A DNA stretch of 64,000 bases from Paramesorhizobium deserti (GTDB lineage Bacteria; Pseudomonadota; Alphaproteobacteria; Rhizobiales; Rhizobiaceae): NCBI RefSeq assembly GCF_001558695.1, contig NZ_LNTU01000038.1:62001-126000 (forward strand). Reading direction: 5' to 3'. The notes below the pieces were generated by a model, which worked only from the letters and a program-made list of their open reading frames with translations, was not told where the DNA came from and did not search any database. The position numbers and the translations under genes are program-made. Below, one piece after another: positions 52,227 to 61,923 of this stretch; position 1 is the first letter of the stretch; every line of letters starts with the position of its first letter.

Positions 52227-54166
52227 TGAACAGGATCGATCTGCCCGCCGTCGTCGACGAGATGGATGAAGTCCTCGCCTTCATGGCCGACCAGGAGAAA
52301 AAATCGCTCCTGCGCTTTTTGACCTGCGGCTCCGTGGACGATGGGAAATCGACCCTGATCGGCCGGCTTCTCTACGATACCAAGCTCATTTTCGAAGATC
52401 AGCTCGCCGCCCTGCAGAATGACAGCCGCAAGCATGGCACCAATGGCGACGATATCGATTTCGCGCTGCTGGTGGACGGGCTGGAGGCCGAGCGCGAGCA
52501 GGGCATCACCATCGACGTCGCCTATCGCTTTTTCGCCACGCCGAAACGCAAGTTCATCGTCGCCGATACGCCAGGGCATGAGCAATATACCCGCAACATG
52601 GCGACGGGGGCCTCCACGGCGGATCTCGCCATCGTTCTGGTCGATGCCCGCCAGGGCGTGCTGACACAGACGCGGCGGCATTCCTTCATCGCATCGCTGC
52701 TCGGCATCCGGCATATCGTGCTGGCGGTCAACAAGATCGACCTCGTCGACTATTCTCAGGATGTGTTCGATCGCATCGTGGCCGATTACACGGGCTTTGC
52801 CGCCGATCTGGGTTTCGCCACCATCCAGCCGATCCCGATTTCGGCCCGTTATGGTGACAATGTCACGTTGAAATCGGAAAAGCTCGGCTGGTATGACGGG
52901 CCGGCGCTGCTCACCCATCTCGAAACGATCTCGCTTGATGAAACCGATGCGGCCCGGCCGTTCCGTTTTCCGGTGCAATATGTGAACCGTCCGAACCAGA
53001 ATTTCCGCGGTTTCGCCGGAACGATCGCTTCCGGCACGATCTCGGTAGGCAGCCCTGTCGTCGTCGCCAAATCCGGCAAGGCATCGCGGGTCAAGCGCAT
53101 CGTCACGCAGGACGGCGATCTCGAGCAAGCCGTCGAGGGGCAGGCAGTGACCCTTGTCCTGGAGGACGAGGTGGAGGTATCGCGCGGCAACATGCTGGTG
53201 GCGCCCGACGCCCGGCCCGATGTCGCCGATCAGTTCGCGGCCCATCTCGTCTGGTTCGGCGAGGAGGCGATGATCCCCGGCCGCCCTTATCTCCTGCGTA
53301 CCGAAACCGATCAGGTGAGCGTCACCATCACCGATCTCAAATACCGCATCAACATCAACAGCTTCGCTCAGGAAGCGGCGAAGCACCTAGCGCTGAACGA
53401 GGTCGGCGTCTGCAATCTTTCGACCGGCGAGCCGATCGCCTTCGACCCTTATAAGGAGAACCGCTCGACCGGCTCCTTCATCATCATCGACCGCATGACC
53501 AACGCGACGGTCGGCGCCGGCATGATCGATTTCGCGCTGAGGCGCGCCTCCAACGTGCATTGGCAGGCGCTCGATGTCGACAGGGATGCCCGCGCCGCGC
53601 AGAAGAGCCAGCGCCCGGCCGTCCTCTGGTTCACCGGCCTGTCTGGTTCGGGCAAGTCGACGGTCGCCAACCTTCTGGAAAAGCACCTCCATTCGCTTGG
53701 GAAGCACACCTACATTCTCGACGGCGATAATGTCCGCCACGGCTTGAACCGTGATCTGGGCTTCACCGCCGAGGACCGCGTGGAGAATATCCGCCGCGTC
53801 GGGGAGGTGACGAAGCTGATGGCGGATGCCGGGCTGATCGTGCTCGTCTCCTTCATCTCGCCTTTCCGGGCTGAGCGACGGCTGGTGCGCGAACTCCTGC
53901 CCGAAGGGGAGTTCATCGAGATCTTCGTCGATACGCCGATCGAGGAATGCATCAAGCGCGACCCGAAAGGCCTCTATGCCAAGGCGCTGCGCGGCGAGAT
54001 CAAGAATTTCACGGGCGTGGATTCGCCCTATGAAAGACCGGAGAATCCGGAAATTCATCTGAAGACGAGCGGTCGCACGACGGAGGAACTCGCGGCTGAG
54101 GTCGAGAAATATCTCGGTGACCACGGTATCATCAGCAATTTCAATGCCGATTCCTGGTCGATCTGA
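52226..54166 (+). CDS. cysNC: Bifunctional sulfate adenylyltransferase subunit 1 / adenylylsulfate kinase
   Basis: 646-residue fusion. The N-terminal GTPase (EF-Tu-like) part has [17 protein letters not shown] (about residue 36), [12 protein letters not shown] and NKIDLVD, and drives ATP sulfurylase. From about residue 465 an APS kinase domain follows, with Walker [18 protein letters not shown] and [15 protein letters not shown]. The product is PAPS. Rhizobia use this form for assimilation, and a paralogue (NodQ) for Nod-factor sulfation; lacking nod genes nearby, a housekeeping role is more likely. It is directly followed by cysQ without a gap. Confidence 0.97.
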   Translation: MNRIDLPAVVDEMDEVLAFMADQEKKSLLRFLTCGSVDDGKSTLIGRLLYDTKLIFEDQLAALQNDSRKHGTNGDDIDFALLVDGLEAEREQGITIDVAYRFFATPKRKFIVADTPGHEQYTRNMATGASTADLAIVLVDARQGVLTQTRRHSFIASLLGIRHIVLAVNKIDLVDYSQDVFDRIVADYTGFAADLGFATIQPIPISARYGDNVTLKSEKLGWYDGPALLTHLETISLDETDAARPFRFPVQYVNRPNQNFRGFAGTIASGTISVGSPVVVAKSGKASRVKRIVTQDGDLEQAVEGQAVTLVLEDEVEVSRGNMLVAPDARPDVADQFAAHLVWFGEEAMIPGRPYLLRTETDQVSVTITDLKYRININSFAQEAAKHLALNEVGVCNLSTGEPIAFDPYKENRSTGSFIIIDRMTNATVGAGMIDFALRRASNVHWQALDVDRDARAAQKSQRPAVLWFTGLSGSGKSTVANLLEKHLHSLGKHTYILDGDNVRHGLNRDLGFTAEDRVENIRRVGEVTKLMADAGLIVLVSFISPFRAERRLVRELLPEGEFIEIFVDTPIEECIKRDPKGLYAKALRGEIKNFTGVDSPYERPENPEIHLKTSGRTTEELAAEVEKYLGDHGIISNFNADSWSI

Positions 54167-55003
54167 ATGAGCGCTCTTTCTCCCGCCGACGCGGCGATCG
54201 ACGACCATGCGCTTCTTGTCCTCATGGAAAGGGCCGCCATCGACGCCGGGCGCGCCATCATGGAGATCTATGCCGGCGATTTCGATGTTGCGCTCAAGGG
54301 CGACAATTCACCGGTGACACATGCCGATAAGGCGGCGGAAGCAATTATCCTGACGGCGCTGCGCGAAGCGACGCCCGATATTCCCGTCGTCGCCGAAGAA
54401 GAGGTATCGGAGGGACGGACGCCGGGTCATCTCGGACGTCGCTTCTATCTGGTCGATCCTCTCGACGGAACGCGTGAATTCGTGGGGCGGAATGGCGATT
54501 TCACTGTCAATATCGCTCTGATCGACCATGGCGTGCCCATCCTTGGCGTTGTTCATGCGCCGGCGCGCGGGATGCTCTTTTCCGGCGGCCCGGATGGCGC
54601 GCGCGAGGCCGCGGTCGATGCAGAGGGGCGGTTCGGGCCATATCGCCAGATCATTGCACGCGATTGCCCCGCGCGGATGGTCGCCGTCGCCAGCCGCTCG
54701 CACCGCACGGCTGAAACGGATGATTATCTCGCCGGCTTTGATATCGCCGAATGCGTTTCGGTCGGCTCCTCGCTTAAATTCTGCCTTGTGGCGCGGGGCG
54801 AGGCGGATATCTATCCGCGCTTCGGGCGGACCATGGAGTGGGACACGGCGGCTGGAGACGCGGTCCTGCGCGCCGCTGGCGGCGGGGCGTGGACGACCGA
54901 AGGCCAGCTCCTGCTCTACGGAAAGCGCGAACAGCCCGATGACTGCGATTTCGCCAATCCATCATTCATCGCATGTGGCAGGTGGGTCCCGGCGCAATCC
55001 TGA
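54167..55003 (+). CDS. cysQ: 3'(2'),5'-bisphosphate nucleotidase
   Basis: 278-residue magnesium-dependent phosphatase of the inositol-monophosphatase fold that removes the 3'-phosphate of PAP/PAPS, preventing build-up from sulfate activation. Metal motifs are VVAEEEVSEG, DPLDGTREF and WDTAAGDAVLRAAGG. It starts right after the cysNC stop, so it is cotranslated. The C-terminus has DFANPSFIACGRW, as in CysQ. Confidence 0.95.
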   Translation: MSALSPADAAIDDHALLVLMERAAIDAGRAIMEIYAGDFDVALKGDNSPVTHADKAAEAIILTALREATPDIPVVAEEEVSEGRTPGHLGRRFYLVDPLDGTREFVGRNGDFTVNIALIDHGVPILGVVHAPARGMLFSGGPDGAREAAVDAEGRFGPYRQIIARDCPARMVAVASRSHRTAETDDYLAGFDIAECVSVGSSLKFCLVARGEADIYPRFGRTMEWDTAAGDAVLRAAGGGAWTTEGQLLLYGKREQPDDCDFANPSFIACGRWVPAQS

Positions 55004-55033
55004 CGGTGCGTCGGAAAGGGCCGGGTCAAAGAC

Positions 55034-55297
55034 CTATTTATGGTTCATCATGCGGAGGAACTTTTCACTTTTGCCCCGACCGCCGCAGGGTACGGATTCA
55101 GTACTTTCCATTCTTTCCTTTATAATGGAGCGCAGCTCTATAACGGCCATTCCAATAAGATAAGAGAAGAATACATGCCGCGCGTCGAGCGCCTGTTCCA
55201 TAATATATTCAAGATGAGAGGCGGCGATTTTCTGATCTTCGAACTTCAATAAATCAAGATTCAACTTTTTGAGCGTTTCAATCATTTGGATAATCAT
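55034..55297 (-). CDS. Small protein of unknown function (87 aa)
   Basis: 87-residue, mostly helical protein: MIETLKKLNLDLLKFEDQKI is the second possible start (residue 5), then ASHLEYIMEQALDARHVFFS, YLIGMAVIELRSIIKERMES, then a basic tail with GGRGKSEKF. No domain recognised. It lies convergent to cysQ in an AT-rich stretch. The ribosome site is weak, so the exact start is uncertain; codon use is consistent with a real but transferred or AT-biased gene. Confidence 0.5.
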   Translation of the reverse strand: MIIQMIETLKKLNLDLLKFEDQKIAASHLEYIMEQALDARHVFFSYLIGMAVIELRSIIKERMESTESVPCGGRGKSEKFLRMMNHK

Positions 55298-55603
55298 TAC
55301 CCGCTATCTTATATGAATTCCAATATCGGTAATAAATAGCACATCGCGGGTGCTGTTTGTAATTGCTATGTTTTTCTCACGGAAAATAGGGAGCTTATAA
55401 GACGGGTGTTCCGCCTTCGCGATTTTGACGGCGATCGATATTTTTTCGGCCCATTTCTTGCCATTGTATCGTGGATGAGATGGTGGCAGGCAAGTTTATA
55501 ATGGTGTCAGACGCCTGACAGATATGTTCCTGTTATAAGGCTCTATATATATTATACGTATAGTTCTGTTTTATATAATTTCTATAATTACAAGTATTTT
55601 AAA
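55298..55603. other. 306-base AT-rich gap
   Basis: Markedly AT-rich compared with the rest of the window, especially 55535-55603. It contains the inverted repeat TGTCAG-ACGC-CTGACA at 55505-55520, which could be an operator or a small hairpin. No gene seen. Confidence 0.45.
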
Positions 55604-55912
55604 ATGGATATCGTTTTTTATTGTGCCTTATTTTCTTTATCTCGCTTCAATTATGCTTCTGCACAAGATTTGCACGCGCCATTGGGCATTGGATGCCCTT
55701 CCACCTATACCAGGGAGTATGAGAACGAATTCTGCTATCTGGTCCGCAAGGATGTGCGGATCAACGGAGCAGACGACGAAAACCAGGACATGAGGAGCCG
55801 CGGGATGCAAAAGACCCCGCCAGCGCCTCCATTATACCGCCTGGAATGCCGTCCCAAGGCAAAGGCGAATGGCGTTCAGATCCCGCCTCCTCCCTTCGAG
55901 CCCAAAAAATGA
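55604..55912 (+). CDS. Putative small secreted protein (102 aa)
   Basis: 102-residue protein with a possible signal peptide (DIVFYCALFSLSRFNYASA, cleavage before QDLHAPLG) and a mature part containing three cysteines and a proline-rich, lysine-terminated tail (PPPPFEPKK). The first 80 bases are AT-rich, the rest more typical. No domain recognised. The start is not backed by a clear ribosome site. Confidence 0.5.
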   Translation: MDIVFYCALFSLSRFNYASAQDLHAPLGIGCPSTYTREYENEFCYLVRKDVRINGADDENQDMRSRGMQKTPPAPPLYRLECRPKAKANGVQIPPPPFEPKK

Positions 55913-55973
55913 TCGGATCGCCCCGCGGATGGCCTGGATGGTGCGCTGCATGCGCCGCCTTTCCTGCCGGTGA

Positions 55974-56288
55974 TCAATATCCCTGCGTCCTCATCTCGTC
56001 GCCCAGCGGGCTGCTCAGGAAAAAATCCTTCTCCTCGGGCGTCACCAGGCCGACTTCGTCGCAGTGCTTGATCTCAAGGGCCATAGCATGCCTGCCGGCG
56101 GCGCTTTTGGCCGGAGCCAGAACGGCATCCACGATTTCCTTCTCGCATTCGGAGATCAGGCGAGGGGCCGCGGCGTGCTTCTCAGCCCTCGGGAGGTCCG
56201 TAAAGATGACAACGAGGGATGCGACGATGGCAATGATGCAGGTGCCCGCGAGAAATCCTTTCAACCGAAGATCCAACGGTGCCTCCAT
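55974..56288 (-). CDS. Small membrane-anchored protein of unknown function (104 aa)
   Basis: 104-residue protein: MEAPLDLRLKGFLAGTCIIA begins the one N-terminal membrane helix (to VVIFTDL), followed by a soluble part with two cysteines (ISECEKEIVDAVLAPAKSA; IKHCDEVGLVTPEEKDFFLS). GGGAGGATC precedes the ATG at 56288, which argues against the longer reading. The cysteines could pair in the periplasm. No domain recognised; divergent from the deformylase gene. Confidence 0.65.
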   Translation of the reverse strand: MEAPLDLRLKGFLAGTCIIAIVASLVVIFTDLPRAEKHAAAPRLISECEKEIVDAVLAPAKSAAGRHAMALEIKHCDEVGLVTPEEKDFFLSSPLGDEMRTQGY

Positions 56289-56465
56289 GACTGATCCTCC
56301 CGCCGATGGAATTGTAGTCGGGCTTGAAGTCCAAGGCCAGCATATCCGTGCCGGCTTGCCATGGGCATATGAGAACGGCATCTTGCGTTCCGCTCGTATT
56401 TGTTCATGCAATCGTGTATGACTTCCGCATATTTTAGTCGGTTTTGATGAAGAAAGGGTTTTGTT

Positions 56466-57074
56466 ATGTCCTTGCGTCTCAAGATTTCCACGGTCGGCGA
56501 ACCGGTCCTCCGGCAGGTCGGACGGGAACTGACGGTAGACGAAATCAACTCGCCGTCGACGCAGCAGCTTATAGAGCTGATGCGCGAGACCGTGCGCGAT
56601 GCTCCAGGTGTCGGGCTTGCCGCGCCTCAGGTGGGCATGTCGCTGCAACTGGCGGTCATCGAGGATCGGCCCGAATATCATCAGGGTGTTTCCGAAGAGG
56701 ACCTGGCCGCGCGCGAGCGGAAGCCCGTGCCTTTCCACGTCGTCATCAATCCGAAGATCCGGCTTCTGTCAGAGCCGGACGTGGTTTTCTTCGAGGGCTG
56801 CCTGAGCCTTCCAGGATTCACGGCCATGGTGCCGCGGGCCCGTCGCGTTGCGGTGGATTGTCTTGATCACAGGGGAGAACCCGTCCGCATCGAAGCGCAG
56901 GGCTGGTACGCCCGCATTCTCCAGCACGAAATCGATCATCTGAACGGAACGCTCTATATCGACCGGATGCTGAGCGGCAGCTTCGCCTCGGTGGAGAATT
57001 ACAGCAGATACTGGAAAGACAAATCGGCCAAAGAGGCGGAAAAGCTCGCTTCCTGCCGGTGCGGACAAGGCTGA
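56466..57074 (+). CDS. def: Peptide deformylase
   Basis: 202-residue iron/zinc enzyme that removes the formyl group from new proteins. Its three motifs are all present: GVGLAAPQ (48-55), EGCLSLPG (110-117, metal ligand C112) and HEIDH (154-158, ligands H154 and H158, catalytic E155). There is an insertion between motifs 1 and 2 (EYHQGVSEEDLAARERK) and a C-terminal extension ending CRCGQG, unlike the shorter housekeeping enzyme linked to fmt. This suggests it is an additional copy. Confidence 0.95.
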   Translation: MSLRLKISTVGEPVLRQVGRELTVDEINSPSTQQLIELMRETVRDAPGVGLAAPQVGMSLQLAVIEDRPEYHQGVSEEDLAARERKPVPFHVVINPKIRLLSEPDVVFFEGCLSLPGFTAMVPRARRVAVDCLDHRGEPVRIEAQGWYARILQHEIDHLNGTLYIDRMLSGSFASVENYSRYWKDKSAKEAEKLASCRCGQG

Positions 57075-57114
57075 CGGTATTTCATGGCCGGCCGCGGCCG
57101 CCTTCCCGTAGCGC

Positions 57115-58245
57115 TCAGACCTTGTCCCCGGCTTCGGGGGCGGGTTGCTTGGTAAAGGACCGGACGTCGGAAAACTCCTTGGTATCGCGGGCAATCTCGA
57201 TGGGGCTGGTCACGTAGCGCGTCAGCAGTTCGCCCACGGAGCGGAGAGCATCGAGGTGGATGCGCTCGTAGCCATGCGAGGCATCGACGCCGAAGGTGAC
57301 GAGCGCGGTGCGGATATCGTGGCCGGCCTCGAGGGCGGAGGCCGAGTCCGAGCGATAATGGCGGAAGACATCCTTTCGATGATCTATCCCGTTATCCCGG
57401 CAGAGCTCCACCAGCTGCTTCGTGAGATGGTAGTCGAAAGGACCAGACTGGTCGGCCATGCAGATGGTGACGCCGAACTCGGAGGAGTTCTGGCCGGGAG
57501 CGCTGGTACCATTGTCGACTGCCACCAGCGATGCGACTTCCGGCACGATAACCGAGGAGGCGCCGACGCCCACTTCTTCGGCGATGGTGAAGAGCCAGTG
57601 CACGTCGACAGGGGCGACCGCGCCGGAACGCTCGAAGGCTTCTATCGTCGCGAGCATGATCGCCACGCCTGCCTTGTCGTCGAGATGGCGGGAGTTGATG
57701 AAGCCGTTGTCGAGGAATTCCGGCTGCGGATCGACTGCAACAATGTCGCCGATCTCGACACCCAGCGCGGTCGTTTCCGTAGCGCTGGTGGTTTGCGCAT
57801 CGATGCGCAGTTCGACGAAACGCCAGCCGGTCGGTTGGGTGTCCACTTCCTCGTTGAAGGTGTGGCCTGACGCCTTGAGCGGGAGGATGGTGCCGCGCAG
57901 GATATTTTCATATCCATAGATGGTGACGCGGGCGCCCTCGGCAAAGCGCGCCGACCAATGGCCGATCGGCGCGAGTTCTAGGCGGCCATTGGGTTTGATC
58001 GCCTTCACCTGCGCGCCAAGCGTATCGATATGCGAGACGATCGCGCGAGCGCCTTCGCGCCTGCCGCCCTGGCTGACGGCGCGGATCGCTCCGCGTCTGG
58101 TCAGTTCCGGCTTCAGGCCAAGCCTTTCCAACTCGCGGCTGCAATAGCGGACGGCATTATCGGTATAGCCGGTCGGGCTGTCGATCGACAGTAGCGCTTT
58201 CAATTGGTCCAGCAGGTAGTCGGCATCGATCCTGAGCTTGTTCAT
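57115..58245 (-). CDS. M42-family peptidase of the NAGGN osmolyte cluster
   Basis: 376-residue metallopeptidase. Metal and catalytic motifs are VSHIDTLGAQ, NSRHLDDKAGVA, TIAEEVGVG and AVDNGT. Position directly after ngg, overlapping it by 4 bases, matches the conserved third gene of NAGGN clusters, thought to act in turnover of the dipeptide or another osmolyte-linked substrate. It starts MNKLRIDADYLLDQLKALLS. Confidence 0.92.
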   Translation of the reverse strand: MNKLRIDADYLLDQLKALLSIDSPTGYTDNAVRYCSRELERLGLKPELTRRGAIRAVSQGGRREGARAIVSHIDTLGAQVKAIKPNGRLELAPIGHWSARFAEGARVTIYGYENILRGTILPLKASGHTFNEEVDTQPTGWRFVELRIDAQTTSATETTALGVEIGDIVAVDPQPEFLDNGFINSRHLDDKAGVAIMLATIEAFERSGAVAPVDVHWLFTIAEEVGVGASSVIVPEVASLVAVDNGTSAPGQNSSEFGVTICMADQSGPFDYHLTKQLVELCRDNGIDHRKDVFRHYRSDSASALEAGHDIRTALVTFGVDASHGYERIHLDALRSVGELLTRYVTSPIEIARDTKEFSDVRSFTKQPAPEAGDKV

Positions 58246-60050
58246 GCAATTGCCTTGGTGGAAGCGTCCTGAAAGCGTCGGGCCCGCGACAGCGGAAACA
58301 ACAGGTCAATGAAGCGTTCGGCCGTCGGTTGCGGCTCGTGATTGGCGAGCCCCGGCCGTTCATTCGCTTCTATGAACACATAGTCCGGCTGTGACGGTGA
58401 CTTGATCATGAAATCGATCCCGGTAACGGGGATATCGATCGCCTGCGAGGCGCGGCAGGCCGCCTCCACCAGCTTCGGGTGGACGATATCGGTGACATCA
58501 TGGATGGATCCGCCGGTATGCAAATTGGCGGTCTTGCGCACCAGAACCTCTTCGCCTGCCGCAGGGACGGTTTCCAGCGTCTTGCCGGAAGCGGCAAGGC
58601 AGCGCCGGGTCTCTTCATCAATGGGGATCGTGCTTTCGCCGGCGGTCGCCGCCGCGCGGCGGCGGGATTGCTGCTCGATCAGTTTTTTCAGGTCCGTCTG
58701 CCCGTCCCCCACCACATAGGGCGGACGGCGCACCGCCGCCGCTACCAGCTTGTGGTCGATCACGACCAGCCGCAGGTCCTCTCCGTCGAAGCAGGATTCG
58801 ACCAGCACCCGGTCGCTGATCTCGCGGGCGGTGGCGACGGCACGTTGCACGTCCTCCATTTCCGTCAGGCCGACGGAGACGCCGCGGCCCTGCTCGCCGC
58901 GCGCCGGCTTGACGACGACGCTTTGGTGCCGGACCAGGAACTCTCCAAGTGCGGTCTCATCATCGGCGGTTATCTGCTCCGGCACGTTGAGCCCGGCGGC
59001 CGAAACGACGCGCCGTGTCACAGCCTTGTCGTCACAGATCGAAACGGCAACGCCCGATGTCATCTCCGACAGGCTCTCGCGACAATGGATCGAGCGGCCG
59101 CCATAGGTGAGGCGGAAGAAGCCGCCGGCCGCATCGGTGATCTCGGCATGAACGCCGCGCCGCCGCGCCTCGTTGACGATGATCCGGGCATAGGGATTGA
59201 GCGCGTCGTATTCCTCCAGCGGGGAGGCGAAGAGCTTTTCGTTGATCGGGTTTTTCCGCTTGACGGCGAAGACGGGAATACGCTCGAAACCCAGCTTCTC
59301 GTAAAGCCCGATCGCCAGTTCATTGTCGTGCAGGACGGAAAGGTCGACATAGGCAGCGCCGCGCGCCTGGAAATATTCGCAGAGCCGCCTCACCAGCATT
59401 TCGCCGATCCCCGGATGACGGGACTGCGGATCGACCGCCAGGCACCAGAGTGAAGATCCGCGCTCGGGATCATTGAAAAGGCGATGGTGATCGACGCCCG
59501 TGACGGTGCCGATGATCTTGCCCGTCGCCTCCTCCTCGGCGACGAAATAGGTGAGCGAGCGGCTGTCGCGCTTGGCCCAGAAGAAGTCGGGGGAGACCGG
59601 CACCATGCCGCGCGATGCATAGATCGCGTTGACGGCCCTGGCATCGGCTTCAGAAGCGAGCCGGCGAATGAAGAAGCCTTTCGGCCGCCGTCTGCCGGCC
59701 CGGTAGGTCGAAAGATCCAGCCGATAGGTGTGGGACGGATCGAGAAACGCCTCCTGCGGCGCCAACGACAAAAGGATATGCGGGTCGCGCACATAAAAAG
59801 CGATGTCACGCTGGTCCTGTTGCTCCTGCCGCAGAACGTCGACGATTTCCTCATTGCTCGTAAAGGTCTGGGCGAAGATCAGGCGCCCCCATCCGCAGTC
59901 GAGCACGACCGATTTGCGCGCCGCATCTTCGGCGTCGCCACCGCCTTCGATCGGTCCCTTCATCGAATGGAGGCGAAGCCGTTTCAGCCGATGGTCCAAC
60001 GCCCCTTCGCTTCTTCCGCCATTTCCTCTTGTGCTGACAGTTTTCGTCAT
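58242..60050 (-). CDS. ngg: N-acetylglutaminylglutamine synthetase (GNAT + ATP-grasp)
   Basis: 602-residue bifunctional enzyme of the NAGGN osmoprotectant pathway. An acetyltransferase domain at about residues 110-265 has the acetyl-CoA loop PQSRHPGIGEMLVRRL; an ATP-grasp ligase domain at about 290-590 has VVKPARGEQGRGVSVGL, LVESCFDGEDLRLVVID and IEANERPGLANHEPQP. It makes the N-acetylated glutamine dipeptide accumulated under osmotic stress. The start at 60050 comes 4 bases after the asnO stop with GAAGAG; a longer frame runs into asnO. Confidence 0.93.
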   Translation of the reverse strand: MTKTVSTRGNGGRSEGALDHRLKRLRLHSMKGPIEGGGDAEDAARKSVVLDCGWGRLIFAQTFTSNEEIVDVLRQEQQDQRDIAFYVRDPHILLSLAPQEAFLDPSHTYRLDLSTYRAGRRRPKGFFIRRLASEADARAVNAIYASRGMVPVSPDFFWAKRDSRSLTYFVAEEEATGKIIGTVTGVDHHRLFNDPERGSSLWCLAVDPQSRHPGIGEMLVRRLCEYFQARGAAYVDLSVLHDNELAIGLYEKLGFERIPVFAVKRKNPINEKLFASPLEEYDALNPYARIIVNEARRRGVHAEITDAAGGFFRLTYGGRSIHCRESLSEMTSGVAVSICDDKAVTRRVVSAAGLNVPEQITADDETALGEFLVRHQSVVVKPARGEQGRGVSVGLTEMEDVQRAVATAREISDRVLVESCFDGEDLRLVVIDHKLVAAAVRRPPYVVGDGQTDLKKLIEQQSRRRAAATAGESTIPIDEETRRCLAASGKTLETVPAAGEEVLVRKTANLHTGGSIHDVTDIVHPKLVEAACRASQAIDIPVTGIDFMIKSPSQPDYVFIEANERPGLANHEPQPTAERFIDLLFPLSRARRFQDASTKAIA

Positions 60051-60054
60051 CTCT

Positions 60055-61830
60055 TCAGATCCCGTGTGTCTGTAGCCACATTTCGAGCAGGCCCGCCTGC
60101 CACAGCTCGGAGCCGCGCAGCGGCGTGATGTGCTCCGCCGGCGCAGCAAACAGTTTATCGAGATAGTCCTTTCTGAACAGCCCACGTTCGCGGGCCGCAT
60201 CGGATGTCAGGGCATCGCGAACCATGTCGAGATAGGGACCATCGACATATTTCAACTGTGGAACCGGGAAATAGCCCTTCTTGCGGTCGATCACATCAGT
60301 GGGAACGACCATGCGGGCCGCATCCTTGAGCACGCCCTTGCCGTTGCCCTTCAGTTTTTCTTCAGGAGGAATGCGGGCGGCAAGCTCCACCAGTTCATGA
60401 TCGAGGAATGGCACCCGGGCCTCCAGGCCCCAGGCCATCGTCATATTGTCCACCCGCTTTACCGGGTCGTCGACGAGCATGACGTTGGAATCGAGCCGCA
60501 GCGCGCGGTCGACCGGCGTGTCGGCGCCAGGGCGCATGAGTTCCGCCTCGATGAAGGTCCGGCTAAAATCTTCGCCGTCGATCCAGTCCGGGCCAAGCTG
60601 GCGTTTCAGCGTCTCGTGCGAGCGGTCGCAGAAGACGCGGGCATAGTCGTCCACGACGTCGTTGGAATTGGCCAAGGGTGGGTACCAGTGATAACCGCCG
60701 AACACTTCATCGGCTCCCTGTCCGGACTGCACGACCTTGATGTGCTTCGAGACCTCCTGCGAGAGCAGGTAAAAACCGACATTGTCATAGGAGACCATGG
60801 GCTCCGACATCGCGGCGAAGGTTCCCGGCAGCGCATCCATCAGGCGATCTGAGGGGACGAAAATCTTGTGGTGATCGGTGCCGAATTCGCGGGCGATCAG
60901 GTCGGAGTAGACGAATTCGTCGCCTTTTTCGCCATTTGCTTCTTCGAAACCAACAGAGAAACTCATCAATCCTGTCTGGCCTGCCTCGGCGAGAAGGCCG
61001 ACGATGAGGCTGGAATCGACGCCGCCCGAGAGCAGCACGCCCACCGGAACATCGGCCACCATGCGCCGTTTCACCGCCAGCCGCAGCGCTTCCAGCACGC
61101 GATCGCGCCATTCTTCGCTGGAAACATTGCTTTCGGCCGAATCGCGCTGATAGGGGGGATTCCAATAGCGACGGTCGGAAAATTGTCCGTCAGGCTCGAT
61201 GATGCGGATAGTGGCGGGCGGCAGCTTGCGCACGCCGTTGATGACGGTGCGCGGCGGCGGAACCACGGCGTGAAAGCTCATATAGTGATGGAGCGCCACG
61301 CGGTCGACGGAAGTATCGATATCGCCCGCCTGCAGCAGCGCGGGCAGCGACGAGGCGAAGCGCAGCCTCTGGCCGGTTTGGGCGAGGTAGAGCGGCTTGA
61401 TGCCGAAGCGGTCTCGCACCATGATGACACGGCCGTTGTCCCGTTCCTGGATGACGAAGGCAAACATGCCATGGAAGCGCTCGACGCATTTCTCGCCCCA
61501 GGCATGCCAGGCCTTCAGGATCACCTCTGTATCGCCGTGCGAGAAGAAGCTGTAACCCTTTGCCTCGAGTTCACGGCGCAATTCCGGATAGTTATAGATG
61601 CAGCCGTTGAAGGCGATCGTCAGGCCCAGCATGGAATCCACCATCGGCTGCTGGGCTTTGTCCGAGAGGTCGATGATGCGCAGCCGCCGGTGGCCGAAGC
61701 CCGCGTTGCCGTGGGAAACGATGCCCGAACCATCCGGCCCTCTCGGGGCAAGGGCTTCCATCATCTTCGAAATCGCTGGAATGGATGGCGCGACGCCATC
61801 GAATCTTACTTCACCACAGATGCCGCACAT
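60055..61830 (-). CDS. asnO: NAGGN amidotransferase (asparagine synthase-like)
   Basis: 591-residue glutamine-dependent amidotransferase. The start at 61830 (MCGICGEVRFDG) is fixed by the need to expose cysteine 2 as nucleophile. The glutaminase domain includes PRGPDGSGI and IAFNGCIYNYPELR; the synthetase domain has the ATP pyrophosphatase motif VLLSGGVDSSLIVG and RVDNMTMAWGLEARVPFLDHELVE (two parts). It amidates the dipeptide to give NAGGN. First gene of the asnO-ngg-peptidase operon, divergent from marR. Confidence 0.93.
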   Translation of the reverse strand: MCGICGEVRFDGVAPSIPAISKMMEALAPRGPDGSGIVSHGNAGFGHRRLRIIDLSDKAQQPMVDSMLGLTIAFNGCIYNYPELRRELEAKGYSFFSHGDTEVILKAWHAWGEKCVERFHGMFAFVIQERDNGRVIMVRDRFGIKPLYLAQTGQRLRFASSLPALLQAGDIDTSVDRVALHHYMSFHAVVPPPRTVINGVRKLPPATIRIIEPDGQFSDRRYWNPPYQRDSAESNVSSEEWRDRVLEALRLAVKRRMVADVPVGVLLSGGVDSSLIVGLLAEAGQTGLMSFSVGFEEANGEKGDEFVYSDLIAREFGTDHHKIFVPSDRLMDALPGTFAAMSEPMVSYDNVGFYLLSQEVSKHIKVVQSGQGADEVFGGYHWYPPLANSNDVVDDYARVFCDRSHETLKRQLGPDWIDGEDFSRTFIEAELMRPGADTPVDRALRLDSNVMLVDDPVKRVDNMTMAWGLEARVPFLDHELVELAARIPPEEKLKGNGKGVLKDAARMVVPTDVIDRKKGYFPVPQLKYVDGPYLDMVRDALTSDAARERGLFRKDYLDKLFAAPAEHITPLRGSELWQAGLLEMWLQTHGI

Positions 61831-61893
61831 TCGCGGGTCCATATCCTCCATTGTCGGTTGCTAATTTGCATTCACAGGTTCATATAGTTAGAG

Positions 61894-61915
61894 TTCAAAT
61901 GATTTGAAGTCAAAT
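61894..61915. promoter_or_regulatory. MarR operator candidate
   Basis: TTCAAAT-G-ATTTGAA (61894-61908) is a perfect 15-bp palindrome overlapping ATTTGA-AG-TCAAAT (61902-61915), lying right before the marR start and 64 bases before asnO. Overlapping palindromes of this size suit a MarR dimer. Confidence 0.65.
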
Positions 61916-61923
61916 GAAGCGCC

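Noticed and set aside
52226-54166. NodQ (Nod-factor sulfation) for the cysN-cysC fusion
   Set aside because: No nodulation genes nearby and cysQ is in the operon, so general sulfate assimilation is favoured.
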